Program-made: the position numbers and the translations under genes
Assembly: GCA_945910005.1 (NCBI GenBank)
Contig: OX246745.1
Coordinates: 14,346,274-14,410,273 of the forward strand
Source: Isoperla grammatica
Taxonomy: Eukaryota; Arthropoda; Insecta; Plecoptera; Perlodidae
DNA: 64,000 nucleotides
Reading direction: 5' to 3'
Notes under the pieces: generated by a model
Seen by the model: only the letters and a program-made list of their open reading frames with translations
The model's database searches: none
What the model was told of the DNA's origin: nothing
Shown here: in pieces, positions 1 to 12,300 of the stretch
Layout of the letters: each line of letters opens with the position of its first letter
How positions within the stretch are numbered: the stretch's first letter is position 1

Positions 1-1
1 A

Positions 2-1354
2 TTAACTAGATCTAGGAAACTAAAAGAGGCCAGAGAGCCAGAAGCGTCTAAAAATGCAGAAGAGCCTCAAATGCCTAACGGATCTAAAAAAGTGAAAGAG
101 GGCACAGTGTCAAATAGGTCTAAAAAACCCAAAGTGGCCCAAATTCAAAATGTATCTATGAAAGCAAAAAGGGCCAGAGAGCCAAAAGGATCCACAACAG
201 CAGAAGAGGGCTTAATCCCAAATGAGGAAGCAGGGGGCCCAGTGTTAAATGGATCTGAGAAAGTAGATTATATGGTAACACAGAAAAGGAATCCACTAGG
301 TGATGAAAATCAAACGCTAGCTAACATTGAGGCAACGAACATAAAAGAAGCAGAGGAAAAGGCCTTACGGAGACAGATTTGGGAAATAAGGGCAAACAAA
401 TCATGGGATGGTATCAGCGAAGATGATAAAATGCCAACATACATACCATCGCTAACACACAACGATGCTGTACTGGAGAGTCGCATTCCATTGCTGCGAG
501 CCAAAACAGACAAATTCTATGAAAGGAAGCCTAAGAAAGCAAAAGTTTCTCCACTACCAATGAAAGCAGAAGAGGCCCCAGTGGCAAATGAGATTGATTT
601 AGCTGAAGCAAGCCCTATCCCAAATGGATATGCGAATGGTGAAGAGGCCCCAGTGGCAAATGAAATTGATTTAGCCGAAGCAAGCCCTATCCTAAATGGA
701 TATGCTGAAGAGGCCCCATATGCCCTATATGGTGAAGAGGCCCCAGTGGCAAATGAATTTGATTTGGCTGAAGCAAGCCCTATCCCAAATAGACCTAAGA
801 AAACTGCTGTGACCCCGGTGGCAAATGGAACTGAGGAAGTTGAAGTGAGTCAAATTCCAAATGTAACTGAGAAAGCTGATGAGACCCCAGTGGTCAATGA
901 ACCTGAGAAAGCTGAGGAGACCCAAGTGGCAAATGGATCTGAGAAACTAAACAAGACAAAGAAAAAGGGATCTCGGAAATCTGAAGAAATGGCGACGCCA
1001 AGTCAGGCAAAAAAGGCAAAGGCAAAAAAGGGTTCAGTCCTAAATGGAATTGAGAAAGAAAATAGTTGGATGCCAAATGGATCTACAGAAGCAGGAGAGG
1101 TCCCCATGACAAAGAGGGGTAAGAAAGTGAAGGCCAGTATGCCAAAGAAAGAAGCTCCAAGACCCAAGAACTCAAAAAAAGGAGCTCAGAAGGCAAAGAA
1201 AGAACATCCGAGGTCAAAGAAAGCAGCACCAAAGCCGAAGAAGAAAAAGAAAAAAGCTCCGAACCCAAAAAAGGGACAGAAAGAAACCATGGTGCTAAAG
1301 GCAACTAACAAAAATGAAGGTAGGAAAGGTCATAAACCATATAAGCCTATGTAA
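2..1354 (+). CDS. 3' end of Lys/Glu/Pro-rich repeat protein (partial, unrecognised)
   Basis: The frame is open to the left edge of the window and ends at TAA 1352-1354, so this is probably the terminal exon or exons. I do not recognise the protein. Most of it is a loose repeat of about 20 residues, alternating PVANG/PIPNG-like turns with EEx/EKxE stretches. The clearest copies lie at about 566-795, where EEAPVANEIDLAEASPIPNG recurs three times with small changes. One non-repetitive block (about 300-540) contains an acidic and aromatic stretch followed by RIPLLRAKTDKFYERK, and may be a real folded or binding motif. The last 90 residues are almost pure K/P/A/E and look nuclear or microtubule/nucleic-acid binding. 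Repetition at the protein level supports coding. It lies tail-to-tail with the kinesin gene. Homology is unknown. Confidence 0.6.
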   Translation, partial: LTRSRKLKEAREPEASKNAEEPQMPNGSKKVKEGTVSNRSKKPKVAQIQNVSMKAKRAREPKGSTTAEEGLIPNEEAGGPVLNGSEKVDYMVTQKRNPLGDENQTLANIEATNIKEAEEKALRRQIWEIRANKSWDGISEDDKMPTYIPSLTHNDAVLESRIPLLRAKTDKFYERKPKKAKVSPLPMKAEEAPVANEIDLAEASPIPNGYANGEEAPVANEIDLAEASPILNGYAEEAPYALYGEEAPVANEFDLAEASPIPNRPKKTAVTPVANGTEEVEVSQIPNVTEKADETPVVNEPEKAEETQVANGSEKLNKTKKKGSRKSEEMATPSQAKKAKAKKGSVLNGIEKENSWMPNGSTEAGEVPMTKRGKKVKASMPKKEAPRPKNSKKGAQKAKKEHPRSKKAAPKPKKKKKKAPNPKKGQKETMVLKATNKNEGRKGHKPYKPM

Positions 1355-3411
1355 ACCAAAGACACTATGACACAATTGAATGATGATAGAAAAGATGAAA
1401 GATGAGGCCAATTGCGCAAGGTAAATTAGGTATTAAATAGGTACGGTACTACAAGAGGTGTCCAGTTAGTGTTTGCCATCAAAGTACCATTTACAAAGAC
1501 ACGTTATTTTTGGTACTTTACTGCTTTTAGCAAAAAAAGAGTAGCTTGTTTTATTAATGATAGCAATATCTTTACTATCAGATTGGTTTGTTTTCATTAA
1601 CATGATTGAAATTAAAACAATTCCTTTCTGTTTGTAAAATACAAGCATGTTTCTTGCTATTCAATCAATAGATCGATTCAATCGTGTGTATCTAAACCAT
1701 TATCATCATGTATGCATGTACATAGGCCTATATACAATGGAGTGTGGTTGGAATTTACAAATGGGTACCAACACATTTCATTTATAAAGCTTATACCAAA
1801 ATTCAATTAAGTGTTCAAATTGTGTGATACTTGAGTACAACATATTTTATGGTTTGATTCAACTTTGAAATTTGAATGTGTTCAACCGGTTATAATGTGC
1901 TTGAAATCATATCCAAATGAAAACATAAGATAAAATTGTATTGTTCAGTTGACTTTGAAATTTGGAATGTGTTCTACAGGTTATTTTGGGCTAAAAATTC
2001 ATAGCCAAATGGAAATAAGAGATCAGAGTGTATTGTAAACTTCAAAATATTTAAAGGTATAGGCCTACCTAATAATTTTGTGAAAAGAAATTGCTTTGAA
2101 ATTTGAATGTATTTATCTGGTTATAAATGTGCTTGCAATTTATATTCAAATGAAAATAAGAGAACAATTTATTTAGTGAAATTCAAAATATTTGAAGGTA
2201 TAATAATTTTGTTAGATAAAATTGCTTGTAGGTGTATGTGTAAAACTGGTTAATGTGCTTAAATTTACAGATGTGTTCAATATAAAAACACTTCATATAA
2301 AACTCATATCTCAATCAAATAAGAAATCAAATTGTGTTGTGATAGGTTAAGTTAAAAATACATATTTCCATCTGTATAATAATTAAATTAAATACAGGTG
2401 CTTTGAAATTTGAATGTGTACAAGTGAATTTATTTTGATGAAACTAAGACCACTGTAAGACTGGCAAAAATTAAAAATAAAACACCAGCCAAACAATAAC
2501 CATGATCACATAATAAACACGCATCAAATACATTTATGTGCTTTTATTATATGACTGTTGTTTGTGTGGTGTTTTATCCGAATAAGTTAATTTACTTGAT
2601 TATCGTTAAGAACATTCGAAATTAAGTTTGAAGATACTGTGCGTATAATTTCAGCATTCCAAATTTCAACAACCATTTAACGAAGTTATCACAGCCATTC
2701 AACTAGTGGTCAGATAAGTCAACCAACTTGGGCCAGAATTAACGAGTGCTCGCCATTTAGTAAACGAACTCGACGAGAAAAAATACATGATTTTGTTGAG
2801 TAGGCTACCTTGAAAAATCCAAGGTTTTGTCATTGGGAGTCAGATAGACCTAAGGGGTTCATAATGTCATAATGATAAACACTGAACTGACCAAAGAAAA
2901 ATGCCAAAGCCCTCACCCATTTCTACGCTTAACTCTCTAGAGCAGACCTATCCACGAGCAAATAATTTCGGTCGACCACAGTACAAACATCAAGGCTTGC
3001 AGAATTTATTCAGTTGTCAATTCTACTTTTGGGGTAGTACACCTAAGCCTAGGTTGTTGTGTTATGTAACTGATGGTAAGTTACATGATAGAATAATAAA
3101 GATAACGCGCGATGACCAACAAAGCTGTACTAGTATTCCTGACAATCGGAGTCAACCACGACGTAAATTTTCTGATGGATGCGATTACTTTTTGTTGAAA
3201 TTTGGAATTCTCTTCATATATTTTATACCATTGCCATGTGTGGTAAGGGGGATGAAAAAATGGTGTGATAAGAATTACCAATTTGCATTGGAAAAATAAA
3301 AAAAATCGTCTTTCATTGGGAAATAAAATAGAACAATATTGTTTCCGAAGCTTAAAACCACAGTGGTTTGGACTTTGGAGCTTGGAACACTGTCGCTTAC
3401 TGTAAACTGGG
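1355..3411. other. 3' flank / probable 3' UTR of the repeat-protein gene
   Basis: AT-rich non-coding DNA follows the stop codon. A candidate polyadenylation signal AATAAA lies at 2476-2481. A degenerate repeat with the core CTTTGAAATTTGAATGTG occupies about 1863-2440 (listed separately). I see no further gene up to the MITE at 3420. Confidence 0.4.
1863..2440. repeat. Degenerate AT-rich repeat, core CTTTGAAATTTGAATGTG
   Basis: The core starts at about 1863, 1954, 2094 and 2401. In the first three copies it is followed by a similar tail (ggttat...gtgcttgaaat...ccaaatgaaaataag). Spacing is irregular (91, 140 and 307 bases), so this is an old, decayed tandem array or repeated short insertion. 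It lies in the likely 3' UTR. Confidence 0.55.
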
Positions 3412-3419
3412 ATATTTTC

Positions 3420-4094
3420 TAGGGCTGCCCAACGATATCGATAATTCGATACGATATCGATAAAAGAAAAATAATTCGATACCAATATACAATTAATATA
3501 TCGTACGTTTCGCGATATCGATCAAGTGTCAACTATCGTAAAAAAAAAAAAAGTTTGGCAGTGTTGTGGTTCTGCATCTTTGTGATACATACACTGCAAC
3601 ATTCACGTTGCTACCTACTCGCCTTTCGTCGCGCGGTCTCGCCTTTGTGTTCGCGCTCCACCCGCCGTCTGCCAGTAACCCCCCCCCTCGTAACGTGAGC
3701 AGTGAGGCGTGAGCCACGGGCGCTGGCTGTACGGGAAGCGAGTGGCTTGGCTGGCGGTTGATGCTTCATCGCCCGCCGGCCGGGAGTCTGTTGCCCCCGC
3801 GCTCGTTCGGTCAGTCTGTCACACTCACGTCACGTCACGCCAATCACAACATCGCCGTTTTGTGGATACATTTTTAATAATACAACACACAAATTGACGC
3901 ACAGTAAAACATTTCGACGTTAAATTATTCACATTAAATTGTTTATAATGAATGGCCTCTGGCTGGTTTGAAAAAAAAAAAATTACGATATTGCCGATAT
4001 CGATACCGAGTTTAAAAAATTCGATATCGCGATAAGATATCGATAATTACATCCGCAATATTGATACGAATTTTTTTATCGTTGGGCAGCCCTA
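3420..4094. mobile_element. hAT-like MITE, TAGGGCTGCCCAACGAT termini
   Basis: The 675-bp element starts TAGGGCTGCCCAACGAT and ends with the inverted copy ATCGTTGGGCAGCCCTA. It is flanked by a perfect 8-bp duplication ATATTTTC at 3412-3419 and 4095-4102, as hAT transposases make. Both ends are rich in ATCGAT/TCGATA palindromes. The GC-rich centre has no transposase frame, so it is non-autonomous. Confidence 0.9.
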
Positions 4095-4102
4095 ATATTT
4101 TC

Positions 4103-5216
4103 CCATTTCATACCATGTAATGATGCACAACTTATAGTAGGTCTTTTATCTTGTACTTTGCAACTTACTCTCTAGTTGCATTCTGGATGAGACTAGAAGA
4201 TCTATATCAAAGCCTATTTGGGTGGATTTTATTTTACGTTCTATTAACAATAGGGATGTTCGGATTCCACTTTTTACTGATTTCTGCAGATTTAGATTAT
4301 TTTTAAAATAACTATATACATAATCAATCAACAATTCGGATCCATGGTGTTTGGTATGAAATAAACGCAATATTATAGACATATAGATGAAAGTAATGAA
4401 GGTCATATTAGAAATGTAAATAGCTAGAATGGCAAACATTGCATTATGCCTAGATAGGTTTAAAAAAAAATTACTCTGAACTTGTTTTGGAGATGTGAAG
4501 TGCTGGTAAATGTTTTAAAATATATGACATGGCAAGCCTTTGGCTAGCTCCACCCTCTCTTAAGATGTGTGTTCCACAGTAGGTCTAACACAACACAGAG
4601 CTTTGTACACATCACCTTCTTTTACAAAGCAATGCTTCCAGATTAGGCGCAATTTGTTTTGTTAAAATTTGTGTTGTTTGTAAATCATACATGAAACTCT
4701 TGAACTTACTGCTGCCATATGTTATTAAAAATCCTGCAGGTCTGGGTCTAATCATGATCGTAGTCGCATGATATGCCTACACCTAGCCTCGACTAGGTCA
4801 TCAATAAAATATACAACCATTGGCAAATGATCGAAAGCCTCGGGAAATTTTGCCTTGTGAATCGGCGTATTTTGAACATTGACTCAAAATCAGCAATACT
4901 GCCAAGACCAACAAATATGTATTGCTGATTCTAAGGAATCGGTATCGGTACATCTCTAAATTTAACAACACTGCTTTCAAGAGGCTATGATAGAAAGCAA
5001 AGCTTTTGCTCTGAGACTATAGCATCATTGAATTATTGGATGTACTACCAGTATGTTGAATACAGAAAATACAACCGACTACCTTCATGTAGAAAGGAAA
5101 GGCTTGTAATAAGAAAATGAAAGAAACATGTACAGACAAATTAACAAATTTACTATTCCTTGGTTATTGTAACATTTGTGGTAAATAATTAATACTATAA
5201 TAATCATGAAATCGTA
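4103..5216. other. Intergenic / 3' UTR side of the kinesin gene
   Basis: No coding potential seen. On the minus strand this is downstream of the kinesin stop codon. TTTATT at 4228-4233 (AATAAA on the minus strand) is one possible polyadenylation signal. Confidence 0.35.
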
Positions 5217-6325
5217 CTAATTCTTTGTGACTTTTTTGGCTTTGTGTTGTTGTATGATGAGTTTATTCTTCTGCCTCGTAACTTTAGTAGTGGGCGGTGA
5301 CTCTGGTCCTTGTAATTGCTTCAGATTTTGATGAGGAATGGTAACTGGGCTTATGCTTCGGCTCCGGCGACGAACTGTAAAATAGAAATTAGAGAATAAT
5401 GTTCCACACTTAGTTTGTGAAAGAATGAAAAATGGATCTAGATCCACGATTAAATTATGAAAAATACGGAATGACAATTTGCATGAACTTCCTAGTTAAT
5501 CCCGTCCAATTATCTATTTAATATAGATACGGTATCAGATTGAAATAGTGAATACGCAGTTACATTTCTTTGCCCATTGTGTGTGGACCTACGTACGGGT
5601 CTGCTTGATCATTCACATTTTAAAACTGTATTCACGTTTAAAATGTAAGTATGCACAAGTAGAAAAACTCACACATTTTTTAACAACAATAAATAGGTTG
5701 GTTTGATTTCTAGAAGAGTCAATGATTTTCAACATCTATAGTAGGCTAGATCGCCAGTCCCTCAACCTTCCACTCAGTAGCAAGCGTAGCGATTTGAAGC
5801 CATCTTGAAACTGGCAATTTACATGCTAATTTGGACCTTTTAGTACTGCTAGCGCTGCCAATGGCAGAAAGTCGCATTAGAAACTCCTATCCCCGCCTGT
5901 GTTATTTGCCCATTTCAAGATGGCATCGAAGTGCTACGCCTGCTGCTGCTAGCCTGGCGATCTAGCCTACTATAGATGTTGAAAATCATTGAGAAGAGTG
6001 CTTACAAAACACACAGAGCAAACTGGAAAGACACTGGGCAAAGATAGTATTAAACTTTACCTCTACTGGCAGTAAGTAATAGCGACTCCATCTCGTGAAC
6101 CCTCCGCTTCAAGTGGTTGTTCTCACGTCTCATCTTCCCTATGTCGGGGTCTCGATCAGGTCCCGAACTCTGACTAGACTCTTCGGCAAAGTGTCGTAAC
6201 ATCAGGTGCAACTTCTCTTGGTGTTCTTTCTGAAGGACAACTATCCGGCGTTCGGCTTCGAACTGCGCTTGTTGTAAAGCGTTGCTCAACGCTTGGATCT
6301 TCCATGCCTGGGTCTCGTTGTGATG
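5217..6325 (-). CDS. KIF7-like: Kinesin exons 16-17: C-terminus
   Basis: Exon 16 (6061-6325) continues the coiled coil with ALQQAQFEAERRIVVLQKEH and ends MESLLLTASRG, phase 1. Exon 17 (5217-5374) is a short basic tail beginning VRRRSRSISP and ending KAKKVTKN-stop. The intron between them holds the MITE at 5719-5992. The intron upstream of exon 16 (6326-10077) holds two hAT-like MITEs. Confidence 0.88.
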
Positions 6326-9300
6326 CTACAGCACGGAAAGAAATGAGTATGTTAGGTCTGTGCAGTGTGACAATACACTAGGGTTTGTTTGTATATGATG
6401 GGATTGGGAATTAGTACTTGATTGTAGTGTTGGAAGTCTTGAAAGTTTCAATTTGAAAGTTTCAAATTGAAACTTTCAAGGCATCGAGTGAAACTTTCAA
6501 AAAAACGTGAAAGATTGATATTTTATAGCTACATTGCTACTAGTTAAGTATTTATTACTTTTAAAGTTATTCAGAATACAGTATATTGATTGGTCACATA
6601 GGCAGTGACAGTGAAGTTGAGCCTAACTTTACAAATGTTATCAGCCTCCTCGTTACCTATTACTATTTCTATTGGTTAATTACTGGTGTGCCCCACCGCC
6701 TTGTTGCCTCGGCGGCTGACGGCGCACTTTACCGGAAGTGGCAGTGCAAGACCAACGAATCGGGGCAGTAGCCGAGTGACCGCCTCGCGCGACAGACCGC
6801 ACCTGCCCGGCGTGGTGCCCGATCATCGTTATCACCGTTATCGACTTACCGTAGGCACGCCGACTTCAATCTTTTCCACAAATCCTAACTATAACTATCT
6901 TCTGTAAATCTTCAAGACATTCAATACAACCTACAGTTTAATATCTCATCAACGTCTCGTCTCGTTTCTTTCCTTTATTCCTGACATCCTGCAGGCCTAC
7001 ACTCTGGGCCACGCCGTTACGAAACACCGTTTGTATAAAGGAAGTCCGTTCACCACCGTTTATAACACAAAGTTCGAGACTCCAGAGTCCGAGTAAAAGA
7101 GAAATATACGTTTACTACGCGAGCCGAGTCTGTACGATTCAATACATACAAACTGCATTCGTACGAGATTTTCCTGGTAAACACGTTTGTATGTACCGAG
7201 AAAGTATCCAAGCCTGTACTGCCGATCAGTAATATTTACTAAATTTAGACAGATTTAGATGTACAATCTCAGAATCCGTGGTAAAGTAAACAGAAACTGG
7301 AGCTGATTGTCGAGTACGTATAGTACAACTAAGTACAGACTTGGTTCTTGTGGTAAACGTATATTCAGATGTCTCTAATAACACTAAAGAGAAGTATATT
7401 GGTATCTGTATATAGGTATATACCTGCCCTGAGAGTGACAGGTTAAGTCAAAATGTCCTTTCTTTATTTTTATACATAGCCTATTTTATACCAACTTAAT
7501 AAAATGCATTAAATTCATGGTAATGTGTCAAATTTTCATGAAAATCTACCTTTCACAAAATTTCAATATTTCAACGAAACTTTCAAAAACATAAATTTCA
7601 TGAAATTTTCCAACACTACTTGATTGTTACATTCTTGTTCACAGAAGATGGCTTATGATGAAACTTACTGTGTATGAAGGTGTATACTATCTAGTATCTG
7701 TTGATGAATGTAGTGACTCAATTAAGTTGATATTGTATAGCTCCTAAGGACAAATATGTAATGTACTGTTACTTAAAGTGTAATGTTACTTTTACTTTTT
7801 ATATTTTACAAATGTATTAGTGTGCACGATTCTGTAAATTAAGAATGGTTTTCTGCGGGATGAATTTCACAGTTGATGGATGTATCCGAAGTTGGGTGAT
7901 ATTATATGGAGACTCATGTGCCTTATGTACAACTAATCTGAAAATAATGTATATTATAAGTTCATATCAAATGTATTGACGTGCATTACACAATCAAAAA
8001 TTGTAGTATAATGATGCAAGACTAAATAAATAAATAAATAAATACTTCGTGTCAGTTATAATCGTATTCATTATTTTGGCCTAGCTCTGTAATTTCAACA
8101 TAGGGCTCATCAAGGCTTGTTCAATCATTATTTTCTTAGAGCAATTCAAACATTTAATATATTTTAAAATTTGATTATCAATCAAAATGTTTCTTCTTTT
8201 AACTAACTATAGGCCTATGGTATATGTTAGGGATGACATCGGGTACCCGGCTCCAAATATTAACCCGGAGCCATTTTTCGGGTCCGGGTAATTCTTTAGT
8301 CGGTTTCTAGGCTAAATTTACGCGCCAGTATTGCTGCGGTCGATTCCGGTGGAGCCAGCAGGTACGGCAGGCGCCTACCCTTCCACAACACGTGACTCGA
8401 CGGGGAACAGAACAGACGCGAATCGACTAGCATTCGTTACTGTTTGTTCTTTATTTAACATTCTGGTGAACATTCGGCTAATACTTGTTCCATTACTACT
8501 TATTCTCCTTAAAATATCATGATTTATGTACGTGCTTCTGTTGAGTATTGAGAAAAGTTTTTTTACTCGACGTGATTACTGCGGGCGTATTCCGAGGGGC
8601 TATTCGAGTGGGGCGGCGTGCATATCATTCGTCCCTCGTCTTTGCTCCCCGCGCACTTCACAAGGCCTAGCGAGGACCTTCAAATCAAGCCTACACATCG
8701 AAAAATACGTTTTCAGGATCCGGGTACCCGGGTAATATGAGAGCTGGAACCGGTTCCGAATTTTATTACCCGATGTCATCCCTAGACCCCTAGTACATGT
8801 ACACTTTTCATGAACAGTCAATGGAATAGTTCTAGTAATTTTTGAAACAAGTTTAAAACTATTTACCCACTTTAACTGCATATTAAACTTAACTACAATA
8901 TGTAATTAAGTAAATCAAATTTAATAATAGTAGTTTAAGCATCAAATTCTTGATAACACCATCAACACAAAATAACATTTTGATTGTTGTAGATATTAGT
9001 AGAGTCAAGTAAAATTCGCATTACGAAATAAAACGAAACCGTAGTAATACCCCTAAAAATGTTGATTGTGGACGAGACGTTGTGCCAACACGCTAATTAT
9101 GCAGATTTTGAATTTACATTTTTAAATTTACATTTTTTAAAACCAAATTTGGAAAAAAAATAAAACCATTTCTGTAGGGCTGGGCTATAGATATTAGATA
9201 CAGATACAACACACAAACATATCATTATTACCAACTTCAGCCCACAAATAACCATCTTAACCATTTGTACCACCAACCTTCATCTCAGATTTATGTGCAC

Positions 9301-12300
9301 TACTATGATTGCTAGCTAACCCACCACCACCGTACAATTCCTCGTAATACCGTTTCCATCTCCCTATTCGTCAGGCGTGCCACAGTAACTTACCCATCCA
9401 CTACCATCTTGTTTTTCTATTCTCACCTCTTGCATTCTTGCCCTTCTTCTAAACCATCATATCTTCAAAGCATTCTTGCACCGTCATATTGAAGCAATCA
9501 TTCTCGTTCTCTCCTTTACCCACCCCCCCCCCCCCTCCTCCTCTCTTCTTCTTCCACTTGTGAACTACTTGTAATTGTTTGTTCTGTTTAATAGAGCTGC
9601 ACAAGTCACTCACAACCATTCTCTACGAATACGAGACTGATTATGTATCGCTAGGTATTAGTCTCAACTTAGTCAAAATGGATCAGAGAAAGAAAGAACA
9701 GTAGGCCGGTTTAATGGAAAAGAATAAAATGTTTGTGTAATGAATAAGTATAATGACATCTTGATACAGTATGGTGATGACACAAACATTTGACTAGCAG
9801 AACTAACTACAATGTTTATACAGACTAGAGAGTCTTAATCTGATGTGGGAATAAAAAAAAAAATACTACCATTTAAATCATGCCAACTTAGTGAAGGGGG
9901 AACGTATTAAAAGGGTTTTATCTACAAGTTCTCAACATAATTAAAACCAGATATTAGCTGTAATGTAAAATATAAAAAGCCATGTAGCGCAAAAATCTGC
10001 AACATAATTTATTACAACTTTACTAAGTACTTGCACATTAAATTTTGTTATTCAAATGATACTAAATGTATTCTTACTTCTACTTCTGCTAGCTGGACTT
10101 CCATTTTTCTTCCACTTTCTCGAAGATCAATCGCTTTCTGGAAGTATTTGTAAAGTAACGTCCGCATCTCCATTGGAGACAGCTTCATGAGTCGTGCCAG
10201 CAACAATTCTTCACCCTGAAAAATAAACAGTTAATCCACAGTGCAATAGAGTATGAAGTTCTTTTTATTATTAGATTAATAGATATATGTATTACACTTT
10301 CACTGTACACTCACTTTCCATTTACTCCCTACTCAGTTTCAGTTAACAATTACCGATTGAGGCATCACTTCTTCATTCTCATTTCTCTCTCATTTCATCA
10401 TTCAAATAAAGTAAGTAATTTTTTTAAACTGGTACTTACCTTTTCTCTCTGGACTCTGGTGTTGTCTAATCCTTGACCTTTCCTTCCACAGATTAGTTCA
10501 TTTTTATATTCAATAGCTGCATCAATGGCTTCAATTGCTTCGTCACATTCTAATAGTTTACGTTCTTCAACCGTGGTAAGAGATTTTTCCTGGATAAAAA
10601 TTGAGAATGGTAATTGTCAGAAATATTAGCAGTTCTAAACACATTGGACACAACAATGTTAAAATGTTCAATATACCTTTATTTCAGTGGCAGACAACGA
10701 AAATGAGACAAGAAAATGTACATTTTTGACCTATCTCTCTATGTGAAAATTTGCAAAACTGTTGGATCCTATCGTTAAATTCTACTATTTTAGTCGATTG
10801 AGATCTGTCAACATAACCTAACTATAATTGTTGGGATCTTTGTGTCTGACCACAGTAAGATAAATTAACTGAAACTGAAGCCATTACCTTTTGATATTTC
10901 TCGTCGAGGTCACACCGTTGGTCGACAAGACAGTCGCGCGTCCTTCGTAGGTTTCGTATCTCGTGGCGAAGAGCTTCCTTCTCGTCTACGTCCTCAGCTT
11001 TCTCCAGATCTGTCGACTTCTCCTTGAGGACCTGCTCCAAGTGAGAGATTCGGGCACTAACCTCCACAAAACTCTACAAGGGCACAGAAAAAAGATATGT
11101 TTGATAAGTATGACTGCCACGTGATATCACAGTGGCATGATTACGACACAATTGTTTTGGGCATAGCCTAGAACATTGGCTGATATTATATACAAATTGA
11201 TTTGAAACTGCCTTTCAAATAAAGTAAAAATAAATAATAAAAAGTCACAAATTACCAAGTTTTAATTTAAGTTTAACTTTAGCTCTGGCTAATTTCAAAA
11301 GTAAAACTTACAAATATCGTGTTATTTTTAGTTTGAAATATGCAAGGCAAGGGTGGCTATTATTACTGCTTATAGGCATTTGTACAGACATTTCATATCC
11401 AACAGTATTTCAATTAGTTTTTGTTGGGTTAACTTTAGCTCTGGATAATTTCAAACGTAAAACTTACAAATATCGTGTTATTTTTAGTTTGAAATATGCA
11501 AGGCAAGGGTGGCTATTATTACTGCTTAAAGGAATTTGTACAGACATTTCATATCCAACAGTATTTGAATTAGTTTTTGTTGGGAGTCATCAAGTATCAT
11601 CCAACAAAAAATGTGCACCAACCTTTGTTTTACTTTTCTCTTTACAGAGCTTTTCTTTGAGGAATGCTTCTCGTTTGTCTAGCATTGATTGTTGTTGTAG
11701 AAGTTGTTCTTGGAATCTTTGCGAGGATTCCCTCATGGTCATGACTCGCTCCTCTTCTTCTTGAATCCACTTCAAACGGCCCGCTTCGATTTCATCCTCG
11801 GGCTCTTTGTCGTTTAACTTGAACACAAAAATACATGTCAAATCAGTTTTAACTAAAGCTGGGCGTCGACATAGATTAATCAATTAATAATCAATGTCGG
11901 TGACGATTTTCCACATCGATTTTTTTTTGTTTTAATTGATTTTTTCGTCAATTAATTAAATAACTAATCAATTGTAAATTTTCGTTGTTTCTCGTAAAAA
12001 CGTAAATTCACTTCAACGCGATAATTTTTATTTCACATTTCAATTAATAATTGTTGTCACGCGAGAGCACCCCCCCCCCCCCCCTCCTTTCGGCCGCATA
12101 ATCTTTGAGATGGCATCGCGTAATATGCAGTCGGCAGCGCGGGCGAGGGGTTGGCGCTTGGCCGACGGAGAGGCAACGATCGCCGGCAAGCGAGTCCGTG
12201 CGGGCCCGCACATACGCGGCCACTTCATCCCACCCCTCAGCAACAATATGCCTCATGTTGCAGTATTGATAGCTATTAGTGGTCGTCGAACATATGATTT

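Noticed and set aside
2..1354. Identity as TICRR, the tail-to-tail neighbour of KIF7 in human
   Set aside because: The orientation fits, but nothing in the visible C-terminal sequence resembles a TICRR motif I can name.
3529..3897. Short frames within the MITE at 3420-4094
   Set aside because: They lie in the GC-rich core of a non-coding element and resemble no protein.
9176..9200. Another hAT MITE starting GGGCTGGGCTATAGA
   Set aside because: No inverted partner end or target duplication nearby; at most a solo fragment.
11333..11764. 143-codon plus-strand frame
   Set aside because: It runs through the 156-bp tandem duplication and antisense to a kinesin exon; a shadow.
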